This document shows positions 1 to 9,198 of a DNA stretch of 64,000 bases, piece after piece. A model generated the notes under the pieces. It saw only the letters and a program-made list of their open reading frames with translations. It ran no database searches and was not told where the DNA came from. This stretch comes from Penaeicola halotolerans (GTDB lineage Bacteria; Bacteroidota; Bacteroidia; Cytophagales; Cyclobacteriaceae), in contig NZ_JAEAGO010000002.1 in NCBI RefSeq assembly GCF_016464625.1, forward strand, positions 248,001 through 312,000. Reading direction: 5' to 3'. The position numbers and the translations under genes are program-made. The stretch's first letter is position 1, and the number at the start of each line of letters is the position of its first letter.

Positions 1-33
1 CTTAGCGCATGCGCTTATCTCAAATAGATAAAT

Positions 34-618
34 CTACACCTGCTGGAGCAGTCGGCTGAAGGTCTCTGGGCGGATGGCGAGTAGGGAAGCGAGGTATTTG
101 TAAGGCACTCTGGCGAGCAAGTGCGCAAAGGGCGACTGAGCAAAGTACTTTAAGCGCTCGGAAGCATTGGGTATGCGAGCGAGTAGCGCGCGCTCCTCAG
201 CCATCAGGTAATATTGCTCCAGTAGTTGGCGATTGATCTTAGCAAATTCTGGATAGCCCTCTAGCGCTTCGTGCATCACCTCATAGCTGAGACACTCTAC
301 CTGAGTAGGTTCTAGGGCTTGGATGGTTTCCTTCGCAGCTGATTGGTTGAAAAAGCCCGAAATAGATGTCACCAGCTCATTTTCACAGCTGATCCAAGTG
401 GTCACTTCCTTTTTGCCAGACAGGAAATATCCTCGCATCAGCCCTGATTTGATGAAGAAAAGATTTTGACACTGCTGCCCCTGCTTGAGTACGATCTCAC
501 CTTTGGCATAAGTCTTTGCCGTCATGTTTTGCGTCAGAAATACACTCAGTGCTTCTGATATCGGAAAAAGGGCATTCAAAAAATTTGTCGTATGGTTATT
601 TTTCACGCTAGAAGTCAA
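34..618 (-). CDS. Crp/Fnr-family transcriptional regulator
   Basis: A 194-residue cyclic-nucleotide-binding-type regulator. The N-terminal beta-roll (about residues 30-125) contains KGEIVLKQGQQCQNLFFIKSG, the usual cNMP-fold signature. The C-terminal part (about 150-194) is a short helix-turn-helix ending in LASLLAIRPETFSRLLQQV. Bacteroidota carry many such proteins that bind no known nucleotide, so the ligand is unknown. The longest frame begins at a TTG; GTG four codons later is an alternative, and no in-frame ATG lies near the domain start. The gene is transcribed towards the window edge, so its downstream partner is not visible. Confidence 0.8.
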   Translation of the reverse strand: MTSSVKNNHTTNFLNALFPISEALSVFLTQNMTAKTYAKGEIVLKQGQQCQNLFFIKSGLMRGYFLSGKKEVTTWISCENELVTSISGFFNQSAAKETIQALEPTQVECLSYEVMHEALEGYPEFAKINRQLLEQYYLMAEERALLARIPNASERLKYFAQSPFAHLLARVPYKYLASLLAIRPETFSRLLQQV

Positions 619-670
619 ATTCGGGATAATACCTAAAGCTAAAAATAATCTGTAAAAAAAATACCCTCCA

Positions 671-698
671 CAAAAAAACCTGCCCTTATCAGCAGGTT
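671..698 (-). terminator. Rho-independent terminator of the 79-residue gene
   Basis: A 7-bp stem (677-683 with 692-698) around an 8-base loop is followed on the minus strand by a run of seven T (complement of 672-678). It overlaps the stop codon of the gene ending at 697. Confidence 0.7.
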
Positions 699-936
699 AT
701 TTTATCTCTATAGGATCATTTTTAGGAATAAAGGGCGTCCCACCACTGCCATCAGGCCAAGTTACTCCTGGTGGCAGATCGATATGCGGAGGACTTTCTA
801 TGCTGATACCGCCATCTCCACCATTGGAGTCTCCGCCTCTGCCCATCCATCTTTTGCGGCCGATGGTCGTCATAAAGTAGATCAGCATCACATAAGTCAA
901 GCCGCACAGGATCAGGTCAATCACGAGGGAAGTCAT
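697..936 (-). CDS. Small single-pass membrane protein, unknown function
   Basis: A 79-residue protein with one N-terminal hydrophobic segment (about residues 4-24, VIDLILCGLTYVMLIYFMTT). A basic stretch follows (GRKRWMGR), then a Gly/Ser/Pro-rich soluble tail. The membrane anchor with a flexible tail is visible; I recognise no family. It starts with ATG and has its own terminator overlapping the stop codon, which supports it as a real gene. The basic residues after the helix suggest a cytoplasmic C-terminus. Confidence 0.5.
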   Translation of the reverse strand: MTSLVIDLILCGLTYVMLIYFMTTIGRKRWMGRGGDSNGGDGGISIESPPHIDLPPGVTWPDGSGGTPFIPKNDPIEIK

Positions 937-1094
937 AGGCGTGTTTTTTACTAAGTTACATATAATCAGCGCATAAAGTCAATGTGCCGACCCTCTAATA
1001 CAAGAAAAAGTACACGCAGATTGTTCTAATTTGCCTCAAGATTTTATTTTTAAGCGAATCTGTTGGATATTTGCGCTCGAAATAATGAAGCACC

Positions 1095-1568
1095 ATGATC
1101 GTAAAAACTAGAAAATACAAGCTCGAAAATAAAACCTATATCAAAATAGGGATGACCAATATCGTCAAAGAACAGTGGTGGGTGATTCTCATTTACTTAG
1201 CCCTCAACGCTGGCTATTTCTTAGCTCCTTCTTGGTGGTGGTTTATCGGTTCTACGATCGCCCTTGTACTTTATGTATTGTTTTGGGTGATACAGTTCGT
1301 GGGTGTCACACAGCTCGATCAGAACAAGATGCTCTTTGAGAAATTGGCTTACGAAATAGACAGCCGACAAATCCTCATTAAACTCAATAGCAAGCAGGGC
1401 ATGCCTGTGACTTGGGATATGATCAAAGGGGCACAAGTGGTCAAAGATGCCTTTATCCTAAAGATGTCCAAAGCACAATTTATTCACTTGCCTTACAAGG
1501 TATTTGCTACAGATAATGAACGTAAGTTTGTAGAATCTGTCCTTAAGCGCAAAGGCTTGGTCAAATAA
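1095..1568 (+). CDS. YcxB-like membrane protein
   Basis: A 157-residue protein with two central transmembrane helices (about residues 28-45 and 49-72, rich in Trp and Tyr). A soluble C-terminal domain follows, with the YcxB-like pattern: Y-x-I-D-x-x-x-I, then W-D-M-I-K-G-A and F-I-H-L-P-Y-K-V-F. The last block (HLPYKVF) is the most characteristic. The biochemical role of the family is not established. It is a monocistronic unit closed by a strong bidirectional terminator. A 71-residue frame on the opposite strand is its shadow. Confidence 0.65.
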   Translation: MIVKTRKYKLENKTYIKIGMTNIVKEQWWVILIYLALNAGYFLAPSWWWFIGSTIALVLYVLFWVIQFVGVTQLDQNKMLFEKLAYEIDSRQILIKLNSKQGMPVTWDMIKGAQVVKDAFILKMSKAQFIHLPYKVFATDNERKFVESVLKRKGLVK

Positions 1569-1574
1569 GCTAAA

Positions 1575-1616
1575 AATAGAAATCCCCAATGGCAGCCATT
1601 GGGGATTATTTTTTAA
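1575..1616. terminator. Bidirectional terminator between convergent genes
   Basis: A 12-bp perfect stem (1581-1592 with 1596-1607) with a 3-base loop is followed by ATTTTTTAA on the plus strand. On the minus strand it is followed by a T-rich stretch (complement of 1571-1580). It separates the YcxB-like gene from the Ycf48-like gene, whose stop is at 1613. Confidence 0.85.
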
Positions 1617-2644
1617 GGTGTTAGAAGTCTAGCAACTTTCCCATTGTTTCCTGAAGCCCAAAAGCTACTGCCTCCTTTAGCGCGCTTCACTGTATGAAAG
1701 CCCTCTTCTGAAAAAGGTATCCAAGCTAGTCCATCGTAAGAATAATCGCTGCCTGTAGTTCCTACGCAAACCCATAGCGCAGGATCTTCTCTTAGCGCAA
1801 GTCCTGATCGATAGCCTTTTGGGGGATAATTGACAGTAATTCTCCACTGCAAGCCCTGATCAAAAGTCGTCACTGCATTTTGAATAGTATCTTCGGGAGC
1901 GGCATAGTCTCCTCCTACGGCATAGATCGCTTTGCTATCTACTGCCAGAGCAAAGATCCCTTGGCTCGCTAATCCTTGTTTGATGGGACTATTCATGGCT
2001 TTCCAGCTCTCTCCTCCATCTTCTGTGAAAAGCAATCTGGATACAGCACCACCTGTACCGATGTAGGCTTTGTCCATCTCATGCGTCACTATGCTTGTGC
2101 CACTTGCCGCAAAGGCTGCTTCACCTTCCATAGCCACTGGAGCATTGGCTAGTCGTGTCCAAGTCTCTCCCGCATCAGTGGTCTTGAGTATGTACCACTG
2201 ACCTCCTACAGGATCTCCCATGAGTAGGCCTTTCTCTACATCCCAAAAGTCTAAGCCATCAAAAAAAGCTGTACTGTCAGTCTCTTGAAACTTCAAATCC
2301 CAAGTTTGTCCACCATCTGTCGTCTTGTAGATGACTGCTGGCTGACCCGCACTCATAGCGATAGCAACCTGATCACTGAATGCCTCTATGTCTCTGAAAT
2401 CCACCGAATCCATCCCTGCGATGATGCCTTGCTGCCATGTTTTCCCCCCATCTATACTGCGTAGCCAAGTGCCTTTAGATCCACTAGCCCAGACCACTTG
2501 ATCATCTACTACAGAGAGTCCTCTTAGACTAGCAGAGGTACCCGTTTTAAAAATTTCCCAAGTTGGCTGTTCTACTTTATTCTCCGCTTGTCCACAAGCG
2601 AGTAGTAATCCTATCAATAGACCTACCAAAAAACGACTTTTCAT
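1613..2644 (-). CDS. Ycf48-like beta-propeller lipoprotein
   Basis: A 343-residue exported protein with a lipoprotein leader: hydrophobic residues 4-16, then the lipobox LLAC. The body has repeated BNR/Asp-box-like blades with the motif GGKTWQQG, GGQTWDLK, AGETWTRL and GGESWKAM. This pattern is shared with Ycf48-like photosystem-stability factors and sialidase-type propellers. In non-photosynthetic Bacteroidota such proteins are common and of unknown role; a photosystem function is excluded by context. It lies 7 bases downstream of uvrA on the same strand and could be co-transcribed with it. Confidence 0.8.
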   Translation of the reverse strand: MKSRFLVGLLIGLLLACGQAENKVEQPTWEIFKTGTSASLRGLSVVDDQVVWASGSKGTWLRSIDGGKTWQQGIIAGMDSVDFRDIEAFSDQVAIAMSAGQPAVIYKTTDGGQTWDLKFQETDSTAFFDGLDFWDVEKGLLMGDPVGGQWYILKTTDAGETWTRLANAPVAMEGEAAFAASGTSIVTHEMDKAYIGTGGAVSRLLFTEDGGESWKAMNSPIKQGLASQGIFALAVDSKAIYAVGGDYAAPEDTIQNAVTTFDQGLQWRITVNYPPKGYRSGLALREDPALWVCVGTTGSDYSYDGLAWIPFSEEGFHTVKRAKGGSSFWASGNNGKVARLLTP

Positions 2645-2651
2645 TCTTGTA

Positions 2652-5471
2652 TTATTTATGATCCAATTCTCTCAAGTACTTGGCCGTATAGTTATTTTCT
2701 AGTTTCATCATCTCCTCTGGCGTTCCTTCAAAGGCCAAATTGCCTCCACGCTCTCCTCCTTCTGGACCGAGGTCTATGACCCAGTCAGCTGAGCGGATGA
2801 CTTCCGTATTATGCTCAATGACGATGACTGAATTACCTTGATCGATCAGGGCATTCATCGAGTAGAGGAGCTTTTTGATATCATGAAAATGCAAGCCTGT
2901 GGTCGGCTCATCAAATATAAATAAAATGTGGTCATCTGACTTAGAACCACCTTTGCTAAGGAAAGAGGCAAGTTTCACACGTTGTGCTTCCCCTCCACTC
3001 AGTGAGTTGGAAGACTGCCCCAGTCGGATATAGCCCAAGCCTACATCTTGGAGTGGCTGCAGCTTATTAGTCACAGCGCGCTGATCTGCAAAAAATTCTA
3101 GCGCTTCATCAATGGTCATGTCTAATACCTCTGCAATGTCTTTGTCTTTGTACTTGATATCTAAGATTTCTTGCTTGAAACGCTTCCCTTTACAGCCCTC
3201 ACAAGTCAAGAAGATATCCGCCATGAACTGCATTTCTATCTTTTGTGTCCCTTCTCCTTGGCAAGTCTCACAGCGACCTCCGTCTACGTTGAAGGAAAAG
3301 AAGGCTGGCTTATAGTTTCGTTGCTTAGCCGTAGGCTGTTCTGAAAATAGGTTTCTGATGGCATCATAGGCCTTCACGTAAGTCACTGGATTGGAGCGTG
3401 AAGATTTACCGATAGGATTTTGATCTACAAACTCCACTTGGGTGATCTTCTTGAAGTCTCCCTCTAGCTTATCATATTTGCCTGATGTCTCGAATACAGT
3501 GCCTATCGTTTTGCCTAATGCTGGATAGAGTACTTGCTTGATCAAGGTAGACTTTCCAGAGCCACTTACACCTGTCACTACCGTCATAGTGTTTAGCGGA
3601 AAACTTACCGTAAGGCTTTTGAGGTTATGCTCACGAGCTCCTTTGAGGACGATTTTATCGCGCCATTTTCTAGGCTTAAACTTGTCTGTAATCTTTTCCG
3701 CTCCTGAGAGGTACTTGGCCGTGTAGGTATTATTTGCATTAAGTAGCTGATCAAGTGTGCCTTGGAAGACCAGCTCTCCTCCATGTGCTCCTGCTTCAGG
3801 TCCGATATCAATGATCTGATCAGCTGAGCGCATCACTTTTTCCTCATGTTCTACTACTACTACTGTATTGCCCATATCTCTGAGATCTTGGAGTACACTC
3901 ACGAGTCGATCTGTATCTCTCGGATGTAGCCCGATACTTGGCTCATCGAGGATATACATAGAGCCTACGAGCGCACTTCCCAGTGAGGTAGCAAGCTTGA
4001 TTCGCTGAAACTCACCCCCGGAAAGCGTGGAAGTCAATCTATTGAGCGATAAGTACCCGAGTCCGACTTTATCCAAAAAAGTCAATCGGTAAACTATCTC
4101 CTTGAGCAGTCTATCCGCTACTTTCTGATCATGCTGACTCAATGATAAGTTATTGAAGAAAGACAGGGCTTGCTCTACTGACATCAAGACGATATCAGAG
4201 ATGGAAGTGCCTTGGATCTTCACATAAGCGGCATCTTTGCGCAGCCTTGTTCCTCTACAGTCAGGACAGACCGTGCGACCTCTGTAGCGAGAGAGCATCA
4301 CACGATATTGGATTTTATGCGCTTTGCTTTCTAGGTAGTTGAAGAACTCATCTAAGCCTTTGAAGTATTGATTACCAGACCAGAGCACTTGCTTATGCGC
4401 TTCATCTAGCTCTTCGTAAGGTCTGTGGATAGGAAAACCAAATTCTATCCCACTTTTGAGCAGTGGCTGTAGCCATCTAGAGCTGCTCTCTCCTTTCCAA
4501 GGTGCTATAGCTCCTTCATAGACCGAGAGTGATTTATCTGGGATGACTAAGTCTTCATCTATGCCTAGTACTGAACCAAAGCCTTCACAAGTTTTGCAAG
4601 CTCCGTATGGGTTGTTGAAACTGAAAAAATTGGCTGTTGGAATCTCAAAACTAATCCCGTCTAGTTCAAATTTATCTGAAAATGACTTTCTCTCAACCCC
4701 TGGGATTTCTACTGTACAGTAGCCTTCTCCCTCAAAAAAAGCCGTCTGTACAGAGTCTGCTATTCGGTATTGATTGTCCTCATCATCTGGTCTTACACTC
4801 GCGCGGTCTATTAGGATCTCTATATTGCCTTTTGGTGTCTCTTTGGTACTGAGCAGCTCTTCGATGAACTGTACCTCTTGATCGACCAGTATTCTAGTAA
4901 AACCTTTTTGCAAAAGCACCTCGATCTCTTTTCTCACGCTTCTGCCATCCTTGAGCTTCAGTGGACAGGTGATCATCACCTTCGTCCCTTCTTCGTGACT
5001 ATTGATGAAGTTCACCACATCTGTGACCGTATCATGCTTCACTTCCTCACCAGATATCGGAGAGTAGGTTCTTCCTATCCGAGCAAAGAGTAGCTTTAAG
5101 TAATCATATACCTCCGTAGTAGTGCCTACCGTAGAGCGTGGGTTTCTAGTATTGACCTTTTGCTGGATGGCTATGGCTGGAGATACTCCTTTGATGTATT
5201 CCACATCAGGTTTTTCCATCCTGCCGAGAAACTGTCTAGCGTAGGAGTTGAGACTCTCCACATACATCCGCTGTCCCTCTGCAAAGAGCGTATCAAAAGC
5301 CAAAGAAGACTTACCCGAGCCTGAAAGTCCCGTGACCACTACCAGCTTATTGCGTGGGATGGCGACACTCAGACTTTTGAGGTTGTTGACACGTGCATTT
5401 TTGATGATGATGTATTCCTTAGGATCGAGTTCATCGATCGCTGTGGTCTCCTTTACTTTCATATTTGACAT
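2652..5471 (-). CDS. uvrA: Excinuclease ABC subunit A
   Basis: Full-length UvrA (939 residues), the damage-recognition ATPase of nucleotide excision repair. Visible features are the first Walker A ([10 protein letters not shown], about residues 48-57), the zinc-binding CKTCEG and CPDCRG motifs, and the second Walker A ([10 protein letters not shown]). A C-terminal CETCQG/CEGCKG zinc module and two ABC signatures ([10 protein letters not shown] and [10 protein letters not shown]) complete the double-ABC arrangement. The start ATG at 5471 is followed by a second in-frame ATG three codons later, and either could be used. uvrB and uvrC are not in the window. The long plus-strand frames inside it are shadows. 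Confidence 0.98.
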   Translation of the reverse strand: MSNMKVKETTAIDELDPKEYIIIKNARVNNLKSLSVAIPRNKLVVVTGLSGSGKSSLAFDTLFAEGQRMYVESLNSYARQFLGRMEKPDVEYIKGVSPAIAIQQKVNTRNPRSTVGTTTEVYDYLKLLFARIGRTYSPISGEEVKHDTVTDVVNFINSHEEGTKVMITCPLKLKDGRSVRKEIEVLLQKGFTRILVDQEVQFIEELLSTKETPKGNIEILIDRASVRPDDEDNQYRIADSVQTAFFEGEGYCTVEIPGVERKSFSDKFELDGISFEIPTANFFSFNNPYGACKTCEGFGSVLGIDEDLVIPDKSLSVYEGAIAPWKGESSSRWLQPLLKSGIEFGFPIHRPYEELDEAHKQVLWSGNQYFKGLDEFFNYLESKAHKIQYRVMLSRYRGRTVCPDCRGTRLRKDAAYVKIQGTSISDIVLMSVEQALSFFNNLSLSQHDQKVADRLLKEIVYRLTFLDKVGLGYLSLNRLTSTLSGGEFQRIKLATSLGSALVGSMYILDEPSIGLHPRDTDRLVSVLQDLRDMGNTVVVVEHEEKVMRSADQIIDIGPEAGAHGGELVFQGTLDQLLNANNTYTAKYLSGAEKITDKFKPRKWRDKIVLKGAREHNLKSLTVSFPLNTMTVVTGVSGSGKSTLIKQVLYPALGKTIGTVFETSGKYDKLEGDFKKITQVEFVDQNPIGKSSRSNPVTYVKAYDAIRNLFSEQPTAKQRNYKPAFFSFNVDGGRCETCQGEGTQKIEMQFMADIFLTCEGCKGKRFKQEILDIKYKDKDIAEVLDMTIDEALEFFADQRAVTNKLQPLQDVGLGYIRLGQSSNSLSGGEAQRVKLASFLSKGGSKSDDHILFIFDEPTTGLHFHDIKKLLYSMNALIDQGNSVIVIEHNTEVIRSADWVIDLGPEGGERGGNLAFEGTPEEMMKLENNYTAKYLRELDHK

Positions 5472-5854
5472 AGCTACAAAGATACAATAGCAACCCCTCT
5501 TTTCGCAATTTGTTGATAAAAGCCCTGCTCTTGAGTAGATAAAAAAAATTAAGTTCCTCTAGGCCTCTTCAACACCCCTTTTCGATATTAATGATCACAT
5601 TCCTATACAGAGCGCTGATTTGGTATAGGTTTTGATATGAGGAAAGGTTTTGCTATCCAAACATTATTTTTATACTTCTCAAAATATCGTTTGGTTTAAT
5701 GTTAAAAAACTTAAAAAACATATTTATTGTGTATTTTTTCGACTTTTTGCATTGCTTCCTAAAATCCAATTCTATACTTTTGAATCTATCAATAATTCTA
5801 CAACCATAAAGCGACAATATGATATAAACCTCTACGTTAACCATTAGTGATTTT
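5472..5854. other. Intergenic region between divergent uvrA and sigma factor
   Basis: 383 bases, very AT-rich in its right half. It contains the sigma-factor promoter annotated separately. Overlapping short frames on both strands (about 5650-5946) have no recognisable protein features and low-complexity A/T codons, so I do not call genes. I found no convincing RNA fold or operator. Confidence 0.6.
5752..5782 (+). promoter_or_regulatory. Predicted Bacteroidota primary-sigma promoter of the ECF gene
   Basis: TACTTTTG at 5775-5782 matches the Bacteroidota -7 consensus TAnnTTTG. TTG at 5752-5754 sits 20 bases upstream, the expected -33 position. This predicts a transcript start near 5789 and a leader of about 65 nt before the ATG at 5855. 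The match is visual and was not scored. Confidence 0.5.
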
Positions 5855-6454
5855 ATGAATAAGTACAAACCAAGTGATAGCGAGTTGATATCACAGTTTA
5901 GAAAAGGTAATGAAGAGGCATTTGCGCTTATAGTCAACAAGTACAAGGCAAAGGTTTTTACTTCGGTTTATTTGATCGTCAAAGATAAAGATGTGGCGGA
6001 GGACTTGATTCAAGAAGTCTTTATCAAAGTCATCAAAACTGTAAGGTCAGACCGATACAATGAGGAGGGTAAATTTCAGCCTTGGCTCATGCGCATCGCA
6101 CATAATTTAGCAATTGATCATTTCAGAAAAAATAAAAGGTATCCTACCATCGTTCTTGAGGATGGATCCAGTTTGTTTGACAAAGTCGAGTTTTCAGAAG
6201 AAAGCTACGAAAGCGTGCAGATCAAAAATGAGACGCATGAAAAACTCAGACAATTGATCGATGACCTACCAGAGACTCAGAAACAAGTGCTCATCATGAG
6301 ACACTACATGGATATGAGTTTTCAGGAGATCGCAGATCAAACTGGCGTCAGCATCAATACCGCGCTCGGAAGGATGCGTTATGCTTTGATCAATCTTAGA
6401 AAAAAAATAACACACACCAGTATCGCCTATGACCATAACTTCTACCCCAAATGA
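5855..6454 (+). CDS. RNA polymerase sigma-70 factor, ECF type
   Basis: A 199-residue extracytoplasmic-function sigma factor. Region 2 (about residues 20-90) contains DVAEDLIQEVFIKVIK and the -10-recognition helix around QPWLMRIAHNLAIDHFRK. Region 4 (about 130-185) contains LPETQKQVLIMRHYMDMSF and the helix-turn-helix FQEIADQTGVSINTALGRMR. It has a good predicted promoter upstream. The coding end overlaps the next small gene by 26 bases, suggesting translational coupling to a regulatory partner. It is not followed by a FecR-type anti-sigma/TonB pair, so it is not a typical polysaccharide-uptake ECF. The regulon is unknown. Confidence 0.92.
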   Translation: MNKYKPSDSELISQFRKGNEEAFALIVNKYKAKVFTSVYLIVKDKDVAEDLIQEVFIKVIKTVRSDRYNEEGKFQPWLMRIAHNLAIDHFRKNKRYPTIVLEDGSSLFDKVEFSEESYESVQIKNETHEKLRQLIDDLPETQKQVLIMRHYMDMSFQEIADQTGVSINTALGRMRYALINLRKKITHTSIAYDHNFYPK

Positions 6455-6662
6455 AATCCTTCGCCTTCTCTATGATGACTTGCCCGCAAGTGAGGCTGCT
6501 GCCTGCGAAGAAGCTATTGCAGCGGATCCTATGCTAAAAGAAGAATACTCAGCGCTCAAATCTGCTAAAGATGCGCTTGATCAACTCAACTTAGAGCCGT
6601 CAGCTGCTTCGATCGCTAAAATTTTGGCTTTCGCATCAAAAAACAAGCCTGAGAAAGTTTGA
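6429..6662 (+). CDS. Small acidic protein overlapping the sigma factor, candidate anti-sigma partner
   Basis: A 77-residue soluble protein with no membrane segment and no Cys/His zinc motif. The central part (LRLLYDDLPASEAAACEEAI, then a helical block with KSAKDALDQL) resembles the short helical N-terminal regions of anti-sigma factors. Its ATG lies 26 bases inside the end of the sigma gene in another frame. What is visible is the overlap, acidity and helix propensity; the anti-sigma role is inference. It could equally be a small adaptor with no sigma-binding role. Confidence 0.5.
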   Translation: MTITSTPNEILRLLYDDLPASEAAACEEAIAADPMLKEEYSALKSAKDALDQLNLEPSAASIAKILAFASKNKPEKV

Positions 6663-6724
6663 ATACCAACATTTGATTAGTTTAGCTGTTAGAAATTAGA
6701 GTCAACAGCGAAGCTTCATCATAC

Positions 6725-7378
6725 ATGCTAAAAAAAGAGCGCTATCAGGCATTCATAGAACACTTCAGTCAGAAAATGCCTGAAGTAGAGACAGAATTAC
6801 AGTACAGCAACCCGTTTGAACTGCTTGTAGCGGTAGTCCTCAGTGCGCAGTGTACAGATAAGCGGATCAATATGGTCACACCTGCACTTTTTAGAGATTT
6901 TCCTACTCCTGAGCATTTAGCCTCTTCTCACTTTGATGAGCTTTTTCCTTACATCAAGACTGTCTCTTATCCCAACAACAAAACCAAGCACCTCCTAGGC
7001 TTGGGCAAAATGCTCGTAGAACAATATAATTCAGAACTTCCCTCCACAGTAGAAGAGCTGCAAAAACTCCCCGGAGTAGGTCGAAAAACAGCCAATGTCA
7101 TCACTTCAGTGATCTGGAACCAGCCTAGCATGGCGGTAGATACACATGTGTTTCGCGTATCTAAGCGACTCGGTCTCGTCCTTCAAAAAGCCAAGACACC
7201 TCTCGAGGTGGAAAAAGATCTGGTCAAAAACCTACCTAAAGACATCATCCCAAAGGCGCATCATTGGCTCATTTTGCACGGACGCTACACTTGCTTGGCC
7301 AGAAAACCCAAGTGTGAGTCTTGTGAACTTACCTACATGTGTCGCTACTTTGAAAAAACCCATAAAATCAAAAACTGA
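6725..7378 (+). CDS. nth: Endonuclease III
   Basis: A 217-residue bifunctional DNA glycosylase/AP lyase for oxidised pyrimidines. The helix-hairpin-helix LQKLPGVGRKTANVI carries the catalytic Lys121, and AVDTHVFRV carries Asp139, matching Lys120 and Asp138 of the E. coli enzyme. The C-terminal iron-sulphur loop is intact with the spacing C-x6-C-x2-C-x5-C (Cys190, 197, 200, 206). The length is normal. The stop codon TGA overlaps the ATG of asnB by one base (TGATG), so the two are likely co-translated, although their functions are unrelated. Confidence 0.97.
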   Translation: MLKKERYQAFIEHFSQKMPEVETELQYSNPFELLVAVVLSAQCTDKRINMVTPALFRDFPTPEHLASSHFDELFPYIKTVSYPNNKTKHLLGLGKMLVEQYNSELPSTVEELQKLPGVGRKTANVITSVIWNQPSMAVDTHVFRVSKRLGLVLQKAKTPLEVEKDLVKNLPKDIIPKAHHWLILHGRYTCLARKPKCESCELTYMCRYFEKTHKIKN

Positions 7379-9186
7379 TGTGTGGGATCAATGTCATCTG
7401 GTCTAGAGAGGCACAAAGTCAAGCCATCCAGCAGATGGCACAAGCGACCCTTCATCGAGGACCCGATCATACTGGGACTATACATCTTCAGCAAGATACA
7501 TGTCACTTACACCTATCTGTCAATCGGCTAAAAATCTTAGATCCACATGACCGATCCAATCAGCCTTTTTGTCCCGATGGCAAAAAAAATATACTAGCTT
7601 GGAATGGCGAGATCTATAACTATCAAGACCTCAAAAATGAATTGCTCACTGAGGGGGGGCTGTTCGAAACAACCTCAGATACGGAAGTTCTCTATCACGT
7701 CTTAGACCACTGGGGTATCGCTGGACTATCTCGTGTTTCGGGCATGTTTGCTATCTCTTGGCTAGATCAGTCAGCACAAAAGCTCTATTTGATCAGAGAC
7801 CGCAGCGGGATGAAGCCGCTTTATTATTACCACACTCAAGATATTTTGGTAACCTCTTCGGAGATCAAGGGCATCTTTGCTTCTGGATCAGTAGACAAAG
7901 TTCCTAACAAACGTCAGTTTGCCAATTACCTTTCTTATCGGTTTGCGATAGCTCCTGAGACACTTTTTAAGGATATCTTTTGTCTCTTGCCTTCGCAGAT
8001 TTTATGTCTAGACCTACAGACGGGTAGTATTGATTTTGAGAAAGTCCCTACTTTCCAGTCATCCTTTTCGCCTGCATCACAAGACTTGAGATCTACTCTA
8101 AAAGAAAAGCTACAAGACAGTCTACTCAAACATCTTAGTGCAGACAAATCGGTAGGAATATTTCTAAGCGGAGGAGTAGACTCTACACTACTGCTCGCGC
8201 TCAATCATGATTTAAAAAACCCTCCTATCAGATCTTATAGCATTGCTTTTGAGAAGAGTCTGAATGGTCTAGGATTAGAGGATGACCTGTATGCAAAAAA
8301 AGCAGTCGCTAAGTACAGTCATGAGAGTTTTCATACGCAACTGACTATCACTAAAGAGTTGCTCAAGGCACGACAAGAGGATTTTTATCAAACCTATCTA
8401 GACGATCAGCCAGTAGCAGATACGGCTGCACTCTTAACTTACCTACTCTCAGAAAAAGCCAGCGAGCATAGTACTGTTCTACTCAATGGTGCTGGAGCGG
8501 ATGAGTATTTCTTAGGATATAATCGGCACAAAGCATTTGCAGCTTACATGAAGCACCCTAAAAGATGGTCATTCCTCTCCCGCTTGTTCAAAGGCTTTCC
8601 ACTTTTGCCTGCTCCTTTGAGAAAAATGCTCCAAGACATCAGCGAAGATCCCTCGGAAACTTGGGAAAACTTTTTTGCGCTGACTCCTGCTTATAAAACT
8701 ACACGAACTAAACTGAGTGCTGTCCAAGATGTGCATCACTTGACTGCATTTGAGACATCCTACTACCTCCCGATGGATTTATTGGCCATCGCTGATCAGC
8801 TATCCATGCGCCATAGTGTAGAAATGCGCCTCCCATACTTAGATGATGACTTACTAGCCTTTATCAGTAAGCATCAAGCCACCCTTTTAACCAAAACAGG
8901 CGAGAAAACAATCCTAAAATCACTTTTGGAGGAGCTAGGAGGACAAGTATTTACTAAAAGAAAAAAGCAAGGCTTTGGCATACCACTTACGCGCTGGATG
9001 GCTGAAAACTTTAGCGTAGACCAACTTACATCGCTCTATCAGGATATTTTAAGGATCTCTGATATATCTGAATCAGACTATCCCTTAACTTTAGCTAGCT
9101 TTATCGCACAAGCGAAGCAACAACCTCAGTTTTTCTGGGCGCACTTTAGCTTGGTGAAGTGGTATAAGCTTAACTTTGGCGAATAA
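7378..9186 (+). CDS. asnB: Asparagine synthase (glutamine-hydrolysing)
   Basis: A 602-residue class II amidotransferase. Met-Cys-Gly-Ile at the N-terminus exposes the Cys2 nucleophile of the Ntn glutaminase domain (residues 2 to about 190). The synthetase domain carries the pyrophosphate loop FLSGGVDSTLL (about residues 262-272). It makes asparagine from aspartate, glutamine and ATP, or in some clusters amidates sugars or peptides. The neighbouring GT4 gene starts 12 bases downstream, which fits the frequent pairing of AsnB-like enzymes with surface-polysaccharide genes, but no other polysaccharide genes are here. A plain biosynthetic role is therefore equally possible. Confidence 0.93.
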   Translation: MCGINVIWSREAQSQAIQQMAQATLHRGPDHTGTIHLQQDTCHLHLSVNRLKILDPHDRSNQPFCPDGKKNILAWNGEIYNYQDLKNELLTEGGLFETTSDTEVLYHVLDHWGIAGLSRVSGMFAISWLDQSAQKLYLIRDRSGMKPLYYYHTQDILVTSSEIKGIFASGSVDKVPNKRQFANYLSYRFAIAPETLFKDIFCLLPSQILCLDLQTGSIDFEKVPTFQSSFSPASQDLRSTLKEKLQDSLLKHLSADKSVGIFLSGGVDSTLLLALNHDLKNPPIRSYSIAFEKSLNGLGLEDDLYAKKAVAKYSHESFHTQLTITKELLKARQEDFYQTYLDDQPVADTAALLTYLLSEKASEHSTVLLNGAGADEYFLGYNRHKAFAAYMKHPKRWSFLSRLFKGFPLLPAPLRKMLQDISEDPSETWENFFALTPAYKTTRTKLSAVQDVHHLTAFETSYYLPMDLLAIADQLSMRHSVEMRLPYLDDDLLAFISKHQATLLTKTGEKTILKSLLEELGGQVFTKRKKQGFGIPLTRWMAENFSVDQLTSLYQDILRISDISESDYPLTLASFIAQAKQQPQFFWAHFSLVKWYKLNFGE

Positions 9187-9198
9187 ACCATTGGGCTC

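Noticed and set aside
1-33. 12-bp palindrome AGCGCATGCGCT at 4-15
   Set aside because: Too little context at the window edge to assign a role.
141-151. CAAAGTACTTT in the Crp-like gene, resembling the 23.8-kb operator
   Set aside because: The left half-site ACTTTG is missing and the site is inside coding sequence.
5650-5946. Overlapping 65- and 97-residue frames on opposite strands
   Set aside because: Low-complexity A/T codons, no domain, and they overlap a promoter and the sigma-factor start.
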